NCBI GenBank assembly: GCA_913048295.1
Contig: CAJWWK010000004.1
Location: 23,803-87,802, forward strand
Origin: an uncultured Dehalococcoidia bacterium
GTDB taxonomy: Bacteria > Chloroflexota > Dehalococcoidia > Lucifugimonadales > Lucifugimonadaceae
Length of the DNA: 64,000 bases
Direction of reading: 5' to 3'
Shown here: positions 1-8,621 of the stretch, in pieces
Numbering within the stretch: position 1 is the stretch's first letter
How the letters are laid out: each line of letters starts with the position of its first letter
Program-made: the position numbers and the translations under genes
The notes under the pieces: generated by a model
What the model was told of the DNA's origin: nothing
The model's database searches: none
What the model saw: only the letters and a program-made list of their open reading frames with translations

Positions 1-612
1 CGCGTCATCGGCCGCTGTGCTCGTTAATTCGGACTCTGCTGGCACGTCAGTGGTGGCAACTGTCGAAGCCTTAGCCTGTCGTTCTCGTTCCTTCTGCTGT
101 GGCGACGGTGCCAGCAATATGCTCAACACCCGCCCTTCCATTCCCGGCGGTTTTTCGAGCTTCGCGACCGACGCCACACCTTCTGCAACTTTTCTCAACA
201 CCTTCATGGCGATTTCGGGATGCGCACGCTGGCGACCCCGGAACCGAACGAACACCCTGACTTTTGCACCCTCACCAAGAAGATTTTTTGTCATCCGGAT
301 CTTCGTTTGGATGTCGTTGTCGGACATCACCGGGCTGAGTCTTACGTCTTTCTGTTTACTGGCACTCCGCGAGATTTTGCGGGCCTCGCGCTGCTTTTTA
401 CTCTGGATAAATTTGAAGCGACCGTAATCCAGGAGCCTGCATACCGGTGGATTCTGGTTGGCCCCGACCTCAACAAGGTCGAGACCTTCGTCCTGCGCCA
501 TCTCGAGGGCGTCACGCAACTGCATCACGACCGACTCGGACGAATCCTCGCCACGAATTACCCGAACCTCATCGGCTCGAATTCGGCGATTCACCCTGAA
601 TTCTTTTGCTAT
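1..612 (-). CDS. infC: translation initiation factor IF-3 (3' end outside window)
   Basis: IF-3 binds the 30S subunit, keeps the subunits apart and checks the initiator tRNA. The reverse-strand frame gives 204 codons with the family hallmarks: an N-terminal FRVNRRIRADEVRVI segment, then NPPVCRLLDYGRFKF, and a C-terminal domain with KDVRLSPVMSDND and VRVFVRFRGRQ. No ATG, GTG or TTG lies between the upstream in-frame stop (652-654) and the conserved start of the protein. An ATA at 612-610 has a GGGAG ribosome-binding site 7 bases upstream, which fits the known use of rare start codons (AUU, AUC, AUA) in infC autoregulation. The frame is still open at the window edge, past the usual end of about 175 residues, in an Ala/Thr/Ser/Asp-rich tail. 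rpmI and rplT usually follow but would lie outside. Confidence 0.93.
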   Translation of the reverse strand, partial: MAKEFRVNRRIRADEVRVIRGEDSSESVVMQLRDALEMAQDEGLDLVEVGANQNPPVCRLLDYGRFKFIQSKKQREARKISRSASKQKDVRLSPVMSDNDIQTKIRMTKNLLGEGAKVRVFVRFRGRQRAHPEIAMKVLRKVAEGVASVAKLEKPPGMEGRVLSILLAPSPQQKERERQAKASTVATTDVPAESELTSTAADDA

Positions 613-624
613 GTTTGCACTCCC
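610..624 (-). promoter_or_regulatory. ribosome-binding site and ATA start codon of infC
   Basis: On the minus strand GGGAG (624-620) lies 7 bases before ATA (612-610). The codons before it in frame (GGG AGT GCA AAC) contain no standard start, and a stop lies at 654-652. The spacing and the position at the conserved N-terminus make ATA the likely initiator. Confidence 0.7.
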
Positions 625-1000
625 TGCGACACGGGGCGTACTCCCGCCGAACTACGCTTCGACAAATCAGGCCAGATCGGGCGATTTGCGCGTACTTATT
701 TCCAGTGTCAATTTGATCGAACTTCAAATATACCAACCCCGTAGCCGATTCTCAATTGGGAGCCTGTACGAATCTTCACCAGCTTGCCACACGTATTACG
801 GGCTGAGATCGGTGCTGCGCCAGGTTATGGCTATGCTACGATTACGATTGGTAAGTATCGAGATTCGGGCGCGAATTACAGTCTCCGACGACTCAATAGA
901 ATCGTGGGGCCATGCGTTCTCATCGAAGTAACGGGTCGACACTCACACCGGCCCAGACCACCCGGGTATTAGCGGGAACAGGATCGGACGGCCAGGACAT
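613..1000. other. divergent intergenic region infC/ftsH
   Basis: This 388-bp gap separates infC (leftward) from ftsH (rightward), so it must carry promoters for both. I see no convincing protein-coding frame and no clear consensus -35/-10 pair. A CAGGA motif lies about 6 bases before the ftsH ATG and can serve as its ribosome-binding site. Confidence 0.4.
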
Positions 1001-2941
1001 ATGAACAGCCGCTGGATGCGGAACAGCCTCGTCTATCTTGTGATCATCGTCGCAGTGATCACTATCTTCTTCTTGTTTGTCGACTCTCCCACCGGTGAGG
1101 CGAAGGAAATCGGCATCAATGAGATTGTCGAACTCGCGAAAAACAGCAGCGGGTCTTCAAGGCTCGAGATTGAAGTTAAAGGCGACTCGCTCACTATCTC
1201 GGACGGCGTAAACCTGTTCAAATCTCGTAAAGAAGAGGGCTCGAGCGTTGCCGAGCTGCTCTCCAACGCCGGGGTGGACAACGCCAACTACACGGTTCGG
1301 GTGGATGCCGGTGGTGGATTTTCGAGCTTCTTTGGAATCCTGATCGGGTTCCTGCCGCTGATTCTTTTCGGCGGAATCCTGTTGTTCATGATGCGTCAGG
1401 CGCAGGGCAACAGTAACCAGCAGATGGGCTTCGGCCGCAGTCGTGCCCGAATGTTCGTGGGATCAAAGGCCACCGTTACGTTCTTCGATGTGGCCGGTGT
1501 GCCCGAGGCCAAGCAAGAGCTCGAAGAAGTCGTCGAATTTCTGAAGTACCCCGAACGTTTCCAGGCGCTCGGTGCCCGAATCCCCAGCGGTGTACTCCTT
1601 GTCGGACCCCCCGGCACCGGCAAGACACTGCTCGCCCGCGCCGTTGCAGGCGAAGCCGGGGTACCCTTCTTTTCGATCTCCGGTTCGGAGTTCGTTGAGA
1701 TGTTTGTGGGTGTCGGTGCCTCTCGCGTGCGTGACCTGTTCGAGCAGGCCAAGCGGCACGCCCCCTGCATTATATTTGTGGATGAAATCGATGCCGTGGG
1801 CCGGCACCGCGGTGCCGGGCTCGGTGGCGGTCACGACGAACGTGAGCAGACCCTGAACCAGATACTCGTCGAGATGGACGGCTTCGATTCGGCGACGAAT
1901 GTGATTGTCATTGCCGCCACCAATCGCCCCGATATTCTTGACCCTGCCCTGCTCCGTCCGGGACGGTTCGACCGCCGGGTCATTCTCGACAACCCGGACA
2001 TCCGGGGGCGCACCGCGATCCTGGATGTACATGCCAAGGGCAAGCCGTTCGACAAGCACGTGGAGCTTGGCGAGATAGCCAGGCAGACGCCAGGGTTCAC
2101 CGGTGCCGACCTTGCGAACCTGATTAACGAGGCGGCGCTGCTAGCCGCGCGCAATAACCAGAAGACCATCAGCTTCGCAAACCTGACCGAGTCGATCGAC
2201 CGCGTATCGATGGGGCCGGCCCGCAAGAGCAAGGTAATCAGCGAGAAAGACCGCAGGATCACCGCGTATCACGAGGCGGGCCACGCGCTGGTCGCCCACT
2301 ATATGCCTGGCGGTTCGCCGATCGGAAAGATTTCGATTATCGCCCGCGGACAGGCGGGTGGGTTTACCCGGTGGCAGCAGGAAGACAAGACTTATTCATC
2401 GAAGGAGCAACTTGAAGCCCAGATCGCAAGTGCAATGGGCGGACGGGCCGCAGAGGTGCTGAAGGTCGGGGATGTGACTACCGGTGCTTCAAACGATTTC
2501 GAGCAGGCGACGAGCATCGCCCGCGAGATGGTCATGCGCCTCGGCATGAGCGACAAACTTTCACACCGTTCGTTCGGCAAGCGCCAGGGCGGTGCGGTAT
2601 TTCTGGGACGTGAGATGTCGGAGGAGCGTGACTATTCGCTCAAGACTGAAGTGATCATCGATGATGAGATCAACCGGCTGTTGAGAGAGGGCGATGAGAT
2701 GGCCAACAGTCTCCTCGTCGAGCATCACAAGGAACTCGAAGGAATAGCCCAGTTCCTGCTGGAACACGAGACCATCGACGCGGACCAGTTCGTGGCGATC
2801 ATCGAAGGCAAGGAACCGCTGGCGGCCAGTCCGATGACAACTGACGACCCTATCGCGCCCCCCGATGGGCCGACCGACGAGATGCCGGAAGGCGAAGGAC
2901 ACGTCGATGGTGCCGCAAACCCGGAGCCGCAGGTCACGTAG
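1001..2941 (+). CDS. ftsH: ATP-dependent zinc metalloprotease FtsH
   Basis: FtsH is a membrane-anchored AAA+ protease that degrades misfolded membrane proteins and some short-lived cytosolic proteins. The 646-residue protein has the full family layout: a transmembrane helix at about residues 8-27, an extracytoplasmic loop, a second helix at about 107-130 ([16 protein letters not shown]), Walker A GPPGTGKT near residue 200, Walker B IIFVDEID, the second region of homology ending RPGRFDRR, the pore motif around [10 protein letters not shown], and the zinc-binding HEAGH near residue 423. The C-terminal tail is acidic and proline-rich. Length is normal. It is transcribed alone and followed by a good terminator. 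Confidence 0.98.
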   Translation: MNSRWMRNSLVYLVIIVAVITIFFLFVDSPTGEAKEIGINEIVELAKNSSGSSRLEIEVKGDSLTISDGVNLFKSRKEEGSSVAELLSNAGVDNANYTVRVDAGGGFSSFFGILIGFLPLILFGGILLFMMRQAQGNSNQQMGFGRSRARMFVGSKATVTFFDVAGVPEAKQELEEVVEFLKYPERFQALGARIPSGVLLVGPPGTGKTLLARAVAGEAGVPFFSISGSEFVEMFVGVGASRVRDLFEQAKRHAPCIIFVDEIDAVGRHRGAGLGGGHDEREQTLNQILVEMDGFDSATNVIVIAATNRPDILDPALLRPGRFDRRVILDNPDIRGRTAILDVHAKGKPFDKHVELGEIARQTPGFTGADLANLINEAALLAARNNQKTISFANLTESIDRVSMGPARKSKVISEKDRRITAYHEAGHALVAHYMPGGSPIGKISIIARGQAGGFTRWQQEDKTYSSKEQLEAQIASAMGGRAAEVLKVGDVTTGASNDFEQATSIAREMVMRLGMSDKLSHRSFGKRQGGAVFLGREMSEERDYSLKTEVIIDDEINRLLREGDEMANSLLVEHHKELEGIAQFLLEHETIDADQFVAIIEGKEPLAASPMTTDDPIAPPDGPTDEMPEGEGHVDGAANPEPQVT

Positions 2942-2995
2942 TAGGGTTGCCCTACTGCTATTTCATCGGTCCTGGCAACCCAAAAAGCTTTGACG

Positions 2996-3022
2996 CGGCG
3001 CTTCCGGCGCCGTTTCTTATTT
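2996..3022 (+). terminator. Rho-independent terminator after ftsH
   Basis: A 6-bp GC stem (CGGCGC at 2996-3001 with GCGCCG at 3007-3012) closes a TTCCG loop and is followed by TTTCTTATTT. It lies 55 bp after the ftsH stop. Confidence 0.7.
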
Positions 3023-3094
3023 CCGGATATGGGCGCCCGAATAAAAACGTGGGGCTGATGACCAGGTGGACAACTTGAACGGAGCGGACAGGCT

Positions 3095-3790
3095 GTGAGC
3101 ACTGTATTTTCGGGCAAGCGGTGGTCGATTCAGCGGTTTATCTCGGGCTTCGCGAACAATGGGTTCCTGATTACATGTTTGCGTACCGGAAAATCGGTAA
3201 TCGTCGACACTCCGGCGCACCCTGATGAGTTGGTGGCCGCGTCCAGCGCGACGCAGGTCGAAGCTATCCTGATTACCCATGGTCACAGTGACCACCTCGA
3301 GGGTTTCGCCGCGGTGACTGATGTGTTCGGCGCACCCGTTGGCATCGGCACGGCCGACCGTGAGATGTTGCCTGCCTCGGCAAAAAGGGTGTCGGAATAC
3401 CTGGACATTTCAACGAACCGGCTGATCGAGGTCGGCGATATCGCACTGCGTCCCATGGCCACACCAGGCCACACCCCCGGCTCGACTTGTTTCGTGCTCG
3501 GGCTATCGCCGCGACCCGAAGTCGGGGCGCCGGACTCGGGGGAGTCGGTTTCTCATGTGTTCACGGGCGACACGTTGTTCCCGGGAGGTCCCGGGAGGTC
3601 GGCATCGCCGGACGCACTCAGGCAGATGCTCGACTCGATCAACGGGCATATCTATGTACTGCCCGATTCGACCGTCATTCTCCCCGGTCACGGCGAGTTC
3701 ACCACAATCGGCGATTCGAAGCGAGAGTATGCCGTTTTCGCGGCCAGACCGGTCGCTGCAACTCTTTCTGGAGATGTGACTTGGGCCTAG
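3095..3790 (+). CDS. MBL-fold metallo-hydrolase, glyoxalase II-like
   Basis: This is a metallo-beta-lactamase-fold hydrolase of the hydroxyacylglutathione hydrolase-like group; the substrate is not known. Zinc ligands are visible as H62-x-H64-x-D66-H67 (THGHSDH), a GHTPGS motif carrying the next histidine, the bridging aspartate in FTGDTLFPGG, and the last histidine in LPGHG. At 231 residues it has the length of small single-domain members. The start is GTG with GGAG about 11 bases upstream. Its last bases lie just before the next gene, so the two are probably co-transcribed. No signal peptide is visible, so it should be cytoplasmic. Confidence 0.88.
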   Translation: MSTVFSGKRWSIQRFISGFANNGFLITCLRTGKSVIVDTPAHPDELVAASSATQVEAILITHGHSDHLEGFAAVTDVFGAPVGIGTADREMLPASAKRVSEYLDISTNRLIEVGDIALRPMATPGHTPGSTCFVLGLSPRPEVGAPDSGESVSHVFTGDTLFPGGPGRSASPDALRQMLDSINGHIYVLPDSTVILPGHGEFTTIGDSKREYAVFAARPVAATLSGDVTWA

Positions 3791-3819
3791 GCGATCAAGT
3801 GGGCGGGGATGGCCGGTTG

Positions 3820-4746
3820 ATGCCACCAGAAACGGGGCTTCGAGGGGGGCAGGACCCGAGCGGCACCTTATTGCAGGAGGTGATGTGGGGGCCGCTCGAT
3901 GTGGTTACCGGTGCAACGCTCACGATGCTCGTCGTGATTTCGATACTCAGTTTCGGCGGAGTTGTCGGCACGTCTGCCGGGTATGAAACATCGGTCACTT
4001 CGCCCGCGGGCTACATCGTTGGGGCGCTATCAAGCGTGCTCGCCGTGCTGCTTGTCCGTGTAACGCGATCTCCGCTCTGGCCCGTCGTGGTGGCGATCTC
4101 GATGGGCGTTGGACTGGTTTCGGCCAGTTACCTGTTGGCGACCGACGCGGGCGATGGCGTTGCCGAGGTGGTCGGTGTGCCCGTGTCGATCATTGCTGTG
4201 ACGGTGATGTCGGCTTCTTTTGCCGTGATTGGCTTCGCGCTGTCGACAATGCGTTACCGTGAACCTGTGGGTGCGCTGGGTTTCATCAGGACGAGCGGGA
4301 TCAAGCCTTATCTGTTTGCGGCGGGCATGTGGCTGATCGGCATCGTCGCACTACTGGTAGTGATGCAGTTTTTAATCTGGTTGGGTATAGATTTCCTGCT
4401 GCCACCTGACACTGCGCAGCAAGCACTGGACGAGGCCGACGGAAACATTGTGATTGCGCTGCTGCTCGTGGCGGTTGTCGGGCCGGTTGCTGAGGAAATA
4501 TTCTTCCGGGGGTTCGTACTCACCGGTCTGCTGAGACGTTTCGGGGTCGCGCGAGCCCTGCTACTTTCATCGCTGCTGTTCGGGGCATTTCACATCGATC
4601 CGGGAGCAATCCTGCTCACTTTCATGCTGGGCCTGGTGCTCGGCTGGGTGTACCTTAAAACCGGTTCGATCTGGCCCGCCATCTTCGCCCACTCGCTGCA
4701 CAATGCAGTTGCCGTTCTGGCGGCCAAGTACTGGACGGCGGCCTGA
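3820..4746 (+). CDS. CPBP-family intramembrane metalloprotease
   Basis: This is a polytopic membrane protein of the CPBP (CAAX protease and bacteriocin-processing, Abi) family. The conserved motifs are present near the C-terminus: EEIFFRG (catalytic glutamates and arginine), FGAFH and HSLHN (metal-binding histidines and asparagine). Around eight hydrophobic segments can be read. I chose ATG 3820 because GGCGGGG lies just upstream; the frame is open further 5' but there it overlaps the preceding hydrolase gene. The substrate is unknown. Family members process prenylated proteins, bacteriocin leaders or transmembrane anti-sigma factors. Confidence 0.85.
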   Translation: MPPETGLRGGQDPSGTLLQEVMWGPLDVVTGATLTMLVVISILSFGGVVGTSAGYETSVTSPAGYIVGALSSVLAVLLVRVTRSPLWPVVVAISMGVGLVSASYLLATDAGDGVAEVVGVPVSIIAVTVMSASFAVIGFALSTMRYREPVGALGFIRTSGIKPYLFAAGMWLIGIVALLVVMQFLIWLGIDFLLPPDTAQQALDEADGNIVIALLLVAVVGPVAEEIFFRGFVLTGLLRRFGVARALLLSSLLFGAFHIDPGAILLTFMLGLVLGWVYLKTGSIWPAIFAHSLHNAVAVLAAKYWTAA

Positions 4747-4826
4747 GCGATTGAGCCGTGGCGGCGGGGGTCGATGCCTAGGAATCGTAGCCGGTCAAAA
4801 ATCACGCCAGGAAACCGAAAGCAAAT

Positions 4827-5645
4827 ATGGGAACCGATAGAATTCGCGAGGCGTTCGAGCAGGCTAGGGCCGGAGGCCGGATCGCGCTTGTCCCGTACGT
4901 GACGGTCGGGTTCCCTGAAATAGACCTGACTACCGAAATCGTACGGGCGGTCGTCGATGGCGGCGCCGATGTTATCGAGCTCGGTGTGCCGTTCAGCGAT
5001 CCTGTTGGAGAAGGGCCAACTATCCAGGCTTCCGGCTACCGGGCCCTTCTCAACGGGGTAACGCCCGGGACGTGCATCGAGGCGGCTATGGCTATCCGGG
5101 GTGCCGGTATCGATGTGCCGATCGTATTTATGGGTTACTACAACAACATCCTCTCGGCGGGCCTTGACGATTACTGTTCCCGGGTTAGGGAAGCGGGTGT
5201 CGACGGGTTGATTGTGGCCGACCTCCCGGCACTTGAGGCGGGCCCGTTGCAGGACGCAGCAGACCGCGTTGGCCTTGCGGTGATTCCGCTGCTGGCGCTG
5301 ACTTCGACCGACGAAGCGATCAGGCACGCTTGTGCGCGTGCGTTCGGGTTCGTCTACTGCATCTCGGTGCTCGGGGTGACGGGCGCTCGGGCGACGATGT
5401 CGGCGCGGGTCGAGGGGCTGGCAAACAAGGTGCGGAAGTACACCGATCTGCCGGTTGCGATAGGTTTTGGCATATCGAATGCCGCCCATGTTGGGCAGGT
5501 TGCGAAATATGCCGATGGCGCCGTGGTCGGGAGTGCGCTGATCGACACTCTGGCCGACGGTGATAGTTCAGGGGCCGCGGCACGGGCCGGAGCCTACATT
5601 CGCTCGCTGGCCAGCGGCACGTCAAGAAAAGTCGTGGCAAACTAG
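4827..5645 (+). CDS. trpA: tryptophan synthase alpha chain
   Basis: TrpA cleaves indole-3-glycerol phosphate to indole and glyceraldehyde 3-phosphate and passes indole to TrpB. The 272-residue TIM barrel has the catalytic glutamate (E51, equal to E49 of E. coli) in VIELGVPFSDP, the phosphate-binding GFGIS, and the YCISVLGVTGAR loop. The position matching catalytic D60 of E. coli is glutamate here (E62, in DPVGEGP). No trpB or other trp gene is adjacent, so trpA stands apart from the rest of the pathway. It is followed by chorismate mutase and DAHP synthase, which supply the same aromatic pathway. Confidence 0.95.
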   Translation: MGTDRIREAFEQARAGGRIALVPYVTVGFPEIDLTTEIVRAVVDGGADVIELGVPFSDPVGEGPTIQASGYRALLNGVTPGTCIEAAMAIRGAGIDVPIVFMGYYNNILSAGLDDYCSRVREAGVDGLIVADLPALEAGPLQDAADRVGLAVIPLLALTSTDEAIRHACARAFGFVYCISVLGVTGARATMSARVEGLANKVRKYTDLPVAIGFGISNAAHVGQVAKYADGAVVGSALIDTLADGDSSGAAARAGAYIRSLASGTSRKVVAN

Positions 5646-5769
5646 GTCGCCAGAGTCGCGGGAGTCACCGACGGCTACTAAAATATCGTAATCACGAGTA
5701 TTCCTTGCGCATCGGAAATTCGGTCGCTCTGAAAAACGGGTCCAACTGCCAAATCGGCACGAGAAATCA

Positions 5770-6150
5770 ATGGCAACGAAGGTTCGCGGCGTAAAAGGCG
5801 CAACAACAACCGGAGGCACCTCGGTGGAGGATGTCCTGACTGCGACCGCAGAGCTCTTGCAAGTGCTTGTCGATGAAAACGGCATCGAGCAGGATGACAT
5901 TGCCTCTGTGCAGTTCACCACCAGCCCCGATCTAGTTGCCGAATTCCCGGCCGTCGCTGCCCGCGAGCGCTTCGATTGGAACGATGTGCCGTTAATGTGC
6001 GGTCACGAAATGGCCAGACCCGGCGCGCTTACCCGGTGCATCCGTATACTGATTTTGTGGAACACTGAACAAACTCAGAGCGAAGTCAGGCACGCATACT
6101 TGAACGGTGCTGCTAAGCTTCGTCCCGACCTTTCGACAGCCAACACGTAA
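5770..6150 (+). CDS. aroH: chorismate mutase, AroH type
   Basis: This is a monofunctional AroH-class chorismate mutase (trimeric pseudo-alpha/beta barrel), converting chorismate to prephenate for phenylalanine and tyrosine synthesis. The 126-residue protein matches the family from end to end: the N-terminal RGVKGATT, FTTSPDL, EFPAVAARE, DVPLMCGHEM, the CIRILILWNT strand and the C-terminal LRPDLS. The active-site arginine (R6 of RGVKGA) and glutamate (in HEM) are present. A 124-bp gap follows trpA. The gene is directly followed, after 4 bases, by a small tyrosine-rich open frame that precedes DAHP synthase. Confidence 0.93.
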   Translation: MATKVRGVKGATTTGGTSVEDVLTATAELLQVLVDENGIEQDDIASVQFTTSPDLVAEFPAVAARERFDWNDVPLMCGHEMARPGALTRCIRILILWNTEQTQSEVRHAYLNGAAKLRPDLSTANT

Positions 6151-6154
6151 AGAC

Positions 6155-6340
6155 ATGAGCGAACGCAATAAAAAGACCAATTTCATGCCCGGTCGGCGCG
6201 ATCGAAGCGCGGCCGCGATCGTCTATATGCGTTCAGCCGGGTACGCCCCGCTCTCCTATGCCTCCGGCTACACCTGTGCCGACGGCTATATTGGCGGGTT
6301 GTTTACGTTCGGGCGCTCCTATCGCAGCCTGTCTGCCTGA
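6155..6340 (+). CDS. candidate tyrosine-rich leader peptide upstream of DAHP synthase
   Basis: A 61-codon frame starts 4 bases after the aroH stop and ends 135 bases before the DAHP synthase gene. It matches no family I know. Residues 24-56 hold six tyrosines (24, 30, 35, 39, 45, 56) and two phenylalanines, far above the average for this genome. That composition, placed just ahead of the first enzyme of aromatic synthesis, is what an attenuation leader would look like. Inner ATG codons at 6185 and 6227 are possible starts. There is no strong Shine-Dalgarno sequence before 6155, but translation could be coupled to aroH. It might instead be an unrelated small protein. Confidence 0.45.
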   Translation: MSERNKKTNFMPGRRDRSAAAIVYMRSAGYAPLSYASGYTCADGYIGGLFTFGRSYRSLSA

Positions 6341-6351
6341 GCGTCCCCGGC
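6236..6351 (+). promoter_or_regulatory. possible attenuator stem spanning the Tyr codons
   Basis: GCCGGGTACGC (6236-6246), which contains the second Tyr codon of the leader, pairs with GCGTCCCCGGC (6341-6351), which begins at the base after the leader stop codon. The match is 10 of 11 pairs. A ribosome stalled on Tyr codons would break this stem. No U-rich terminator was found, so any effect might be on translation. Confidence 0.3.
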
Positions 6352-6475
6352 CAACCCCCACTGGATTTATGAAGCTTCCCGCCCCACAGCATGCAACTGT
6401 GCCGGTCTGACTGAGTGAATCACGAACCCCGATAAACCCATCCGCACACAAGTTGTAGAGAAAAATAACAACGTC

Positions 6476-7531
6476 ATGTCCACATCAGATATTCGAGTCA
6501 CTGGTATTCAGCCGCTCGATCCGCCCAGAAGTTACATTGAAGCGCAGCCGATTACGCCGAAGATCGCTGAAGTGGTGATCGAGGCCCGCAACGCAATCGA
6601 AAATATCGGCAAGCGCACCGACAAACGCATGGTGATGCTGGTTGGTCCCTGCTCTATACACGATGAGACGGCCGGGCTCGAGTACGCAAAGCGGCTCGCA
6701 GTTCTCGCCGAGGAGGTCAAAGACTCCATCCTCGTTGTAATGCGGGTTTATTTCGAAAAGCCGCGGACCACGGTCGGCTGGAAGGGGTTGATCAACGACC
6801 CGAACCTCGATGGCACGTTCGATATGCAAACCGGGCTGAGGCGCGCCCGGGCGTTTCTACTTGAAGTAGGAAATCTTGGCCTGCCAGCGGGGACTGAATT
6901 TCTCGACCCGTTCACTCCCCAGTACCTAGCCGACCTGATCGCGTGGGGTGCCATCGGCGCACGGACGACTGAAAGCCAGACCCACCGGCAGATGGCAAGC
7001 GGTCTGTCGATGCCGATCGGCTATAAGAACGGTACCGGTGGCAGCTGCCAGATAGCAGTCGATGCGATGCTGGCCGCAAGGTCGCCACACGCGTTTCTCG
7101 GTATCGACCTCGACGGTCGGGCTGCGGTTGTAAACACTATCGGAAACTCGGCGCAACACTTGATCCTTCGCGGCGGGTCCTACCCCAACTACGACGAGGA
7201 GTCAGTGCTTTCGGCGAGTTCGCTCCTCGAAATCGCGGGGCTTCAGCCAAACGTCGTAATCGATTGTTCGCACGCAAACAGCAACAAGGACCACAGGCGA
7301 CAGCCGATTGTGTTCCGTGAGGCTATTCGCCAGCGCGTCGAGGGTAATGAGGGTGTCATCGGGCTGATGCTGGAAAGCCACATTAACGAGGGTAACCAGC
7401 CGATGGGCAAGCTCGCCGATTTGAAGTACGGTGTTTCAATTACCGATGCCTGTATCAACTGGAGATCGACCGAGGAATTGCTTCGTGAGGCACACGCAAA
7501 ACTTAACCAGAAGGCCGGGGCTCTCGCCTGA
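6476..7531 (+). CDS. aroF: 3-deoxy-7-phosphoheptulonate (DAHP) synthase, class I AroF/AroG type
   Basis: This enzyme condenses phosphoenolpyruvate with erythrose 4-phosphate, the entry step of the shikimate pathway. The 351-residue protein follows the AroG/AroF pattern: LVGPCSIHD, MRVYFEKPRTTVGWKG, GTEFLDP, IGARTTESQTHR, GYKNGTGG, the metal-site residues in LRGG and DCSHANS, and ESHINEGNQ. The N-terminal extension typical of the feedback-inhibited enterobacterial type is present, so inhibition by an aromatic amino acid is likely, but which one cannot be read. The tyrosine-rich upstream frame hints at tyrosine control. The ribosome-binding site is weak. Confidence 0.96.
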   Translation: MSTSDIRVTGIQPLDPPRSYIEAQPITPKIAEVVIEARNAIENIGKRTDKRMVMLVGPCSIHDETAGLEYAKRLAVLAEEVKDSILVVMRVYFEKPRTTVGWKGLINDPNLDGTFDMQTGLRRARAFLLEVGNLGLPAGTEFLDPFTPQYLADLIAWGAIGARTTESQTHRQMASGLSMPIGYKNGTGGSCQIAVDAMLAARSPHAFLGIDLDGRAAVVNTIGNSAQHLILRGGSYPNYDEESVLSASSLLEIAGLQPNVVIDCSHANSNKDHRRQPIVFREAIRQRVEGNEGVIGLMLESHINEGNQPMGKLADLKYGVSITDACINWRSTEELLREAHAKLNQKAGALA

Positions 7532-7573
7532 GTTTCCCGGAAGTCGATTGCCTTTCCAGTCCGGCCAAACGGC

Positions 7574-8542
7574 ATGCCGATAACCGAACCGTCCGCATCC
7601 ATAGAGGCCCCAGGCGGCCCCACGGTCGCCACTATCGGCACCTTCGACGGAGTGCACCTGGGTCACCGCGCGCTGTTGCGGCAGGTGAGGCATGAAGCCG
7701 AGGCGCGCAGTGCGAGATCGGTCGCACTCGTGTTCAGGGAACAGCCGCGGGCGTTTTTCAATCCGGGCAAAAAGGTTTCGTACCTTTGCGATTTCGAAGC
7801 CCGGATAGCAATGCTTGGCGAGACCGGCGTCGATGAGATCGTTGAACTGGAATTCGGGCCGACGATCCAGAAATTGTCTTCGGAGGAGTTCGTTGTGGGT
7901 CTGCGCGACCGTATCGGTCTTGAGGCGTTGATCGTTGGGCCCGGGGCCCGCATCGGAGCCGACCAGGTAAGGGTGGAAGATCTCGCATCACCTCGATCTG
8001 GCGGAACCGGGCCCGGTGGGTCGGGCGTCGTGTCCGGCGTCGAATTCATTGCGGCACCGGCAGCGATGGTCGATGGGCATGCGGTGTCGAGCTCGGCGAT
8101 TCGGAAGGCAGTGATGGAGGGTCGGTGCGAGTCCGCGGCGAAGATGCTCGGACGCAATTACTCGATTACCGGCACAGTGGGTGCGGGCGAAAAGCGTGGA
8201 CGAGATCTGGGGTTTCCGACGGCAAACCTCGAAACTGATTTTGCAGTAACGGTTCCGGAAAATGGAATTTACGCCACTCTCGCCACGGTGGATGGTGCGA
8301 CGTACCGGGCGGCCACCGGCATTGGTGTTCGCCCGACTTTCGATACCGATGGCGGGCGAACTATTGAGGCGTTCCTGCTGGACTTTGAGGGCGACCTTTA
8401 TACGAAGCGACTCCGCCTGGAGTTCGTAACACGGCTCCGGAGCGAGGTCGCATTCGATTCAGTCGATGAGCTGGTGGAACAGATGAACAGGGACGTTGAA
8501 GAGACCCACGAGGTGCTGGCGGCACGGTTCCCCGGTCGATAG
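7574..8542 (+). CDS. ribF: bifunctional riboflavin kinase / FAD synthetase
   Basis: RibF phosphorylates riboflavin to FMN and adenylates FMN to FAD. The N-terminal nucleotidyltransferase domain (about 1-180) shows the GTFDGVHLGHR signature and a VSSSAIRKA motif. The C-terminal kinase domain (about 185-315) shows GRGF-like GRDLGFPTANL, NGIYAT and RPTF. At 322 residues the length is standard for a bifunctional RibF. A 42-bp gap follows the DAHP synthase, so co-transcription is likely. An Gly-rich insertion around residues 137-155 is unusual but lies in a variable loop. Confidence 0.95.
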   Translation: MPITEPSASIEAPGGPTVATIGTFDGVHLGHRALLRQVRHEAEARSARSVALVFREQPRAFFNPGKKVSYLCDFEARIAMLGETGVDEIVELEFGPTIQKLSSEEFVVGLRDRIGLEALIVGPGARIGADQVRVEDLASPRSGGTGPGGSGVVSGVEFIAAPAAMVDGHAVSSSAIRKAVMEGRCESAAKMLGRNYSITGTVGAGEKRGRDLGFPTANLETDFAVTVPENGIYATLATVDGATYRAATGIGVRPTFDTDGGRTIEAFLLDFEGDLYTKRLRLEFVTRLRSEVAFDSVDELVEQMNRDVEETHEVLAARFPGR

Positions 8543-8621
8543 CACGACCGGCAATCTGAACGCCATTTTCTGCCACTAAAAAAAATCCCCTGATAACCTC
8601 CCGGTAATCCGTACAAACGCT

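Noticed and set aside
8543..8621. T-box leader before tyrS
   Set aside because: The gap is only 79 bp and no T-box sequence (such as the TGGNACCGCG core) was seen; the gaps before serS and lysS likewise show none.
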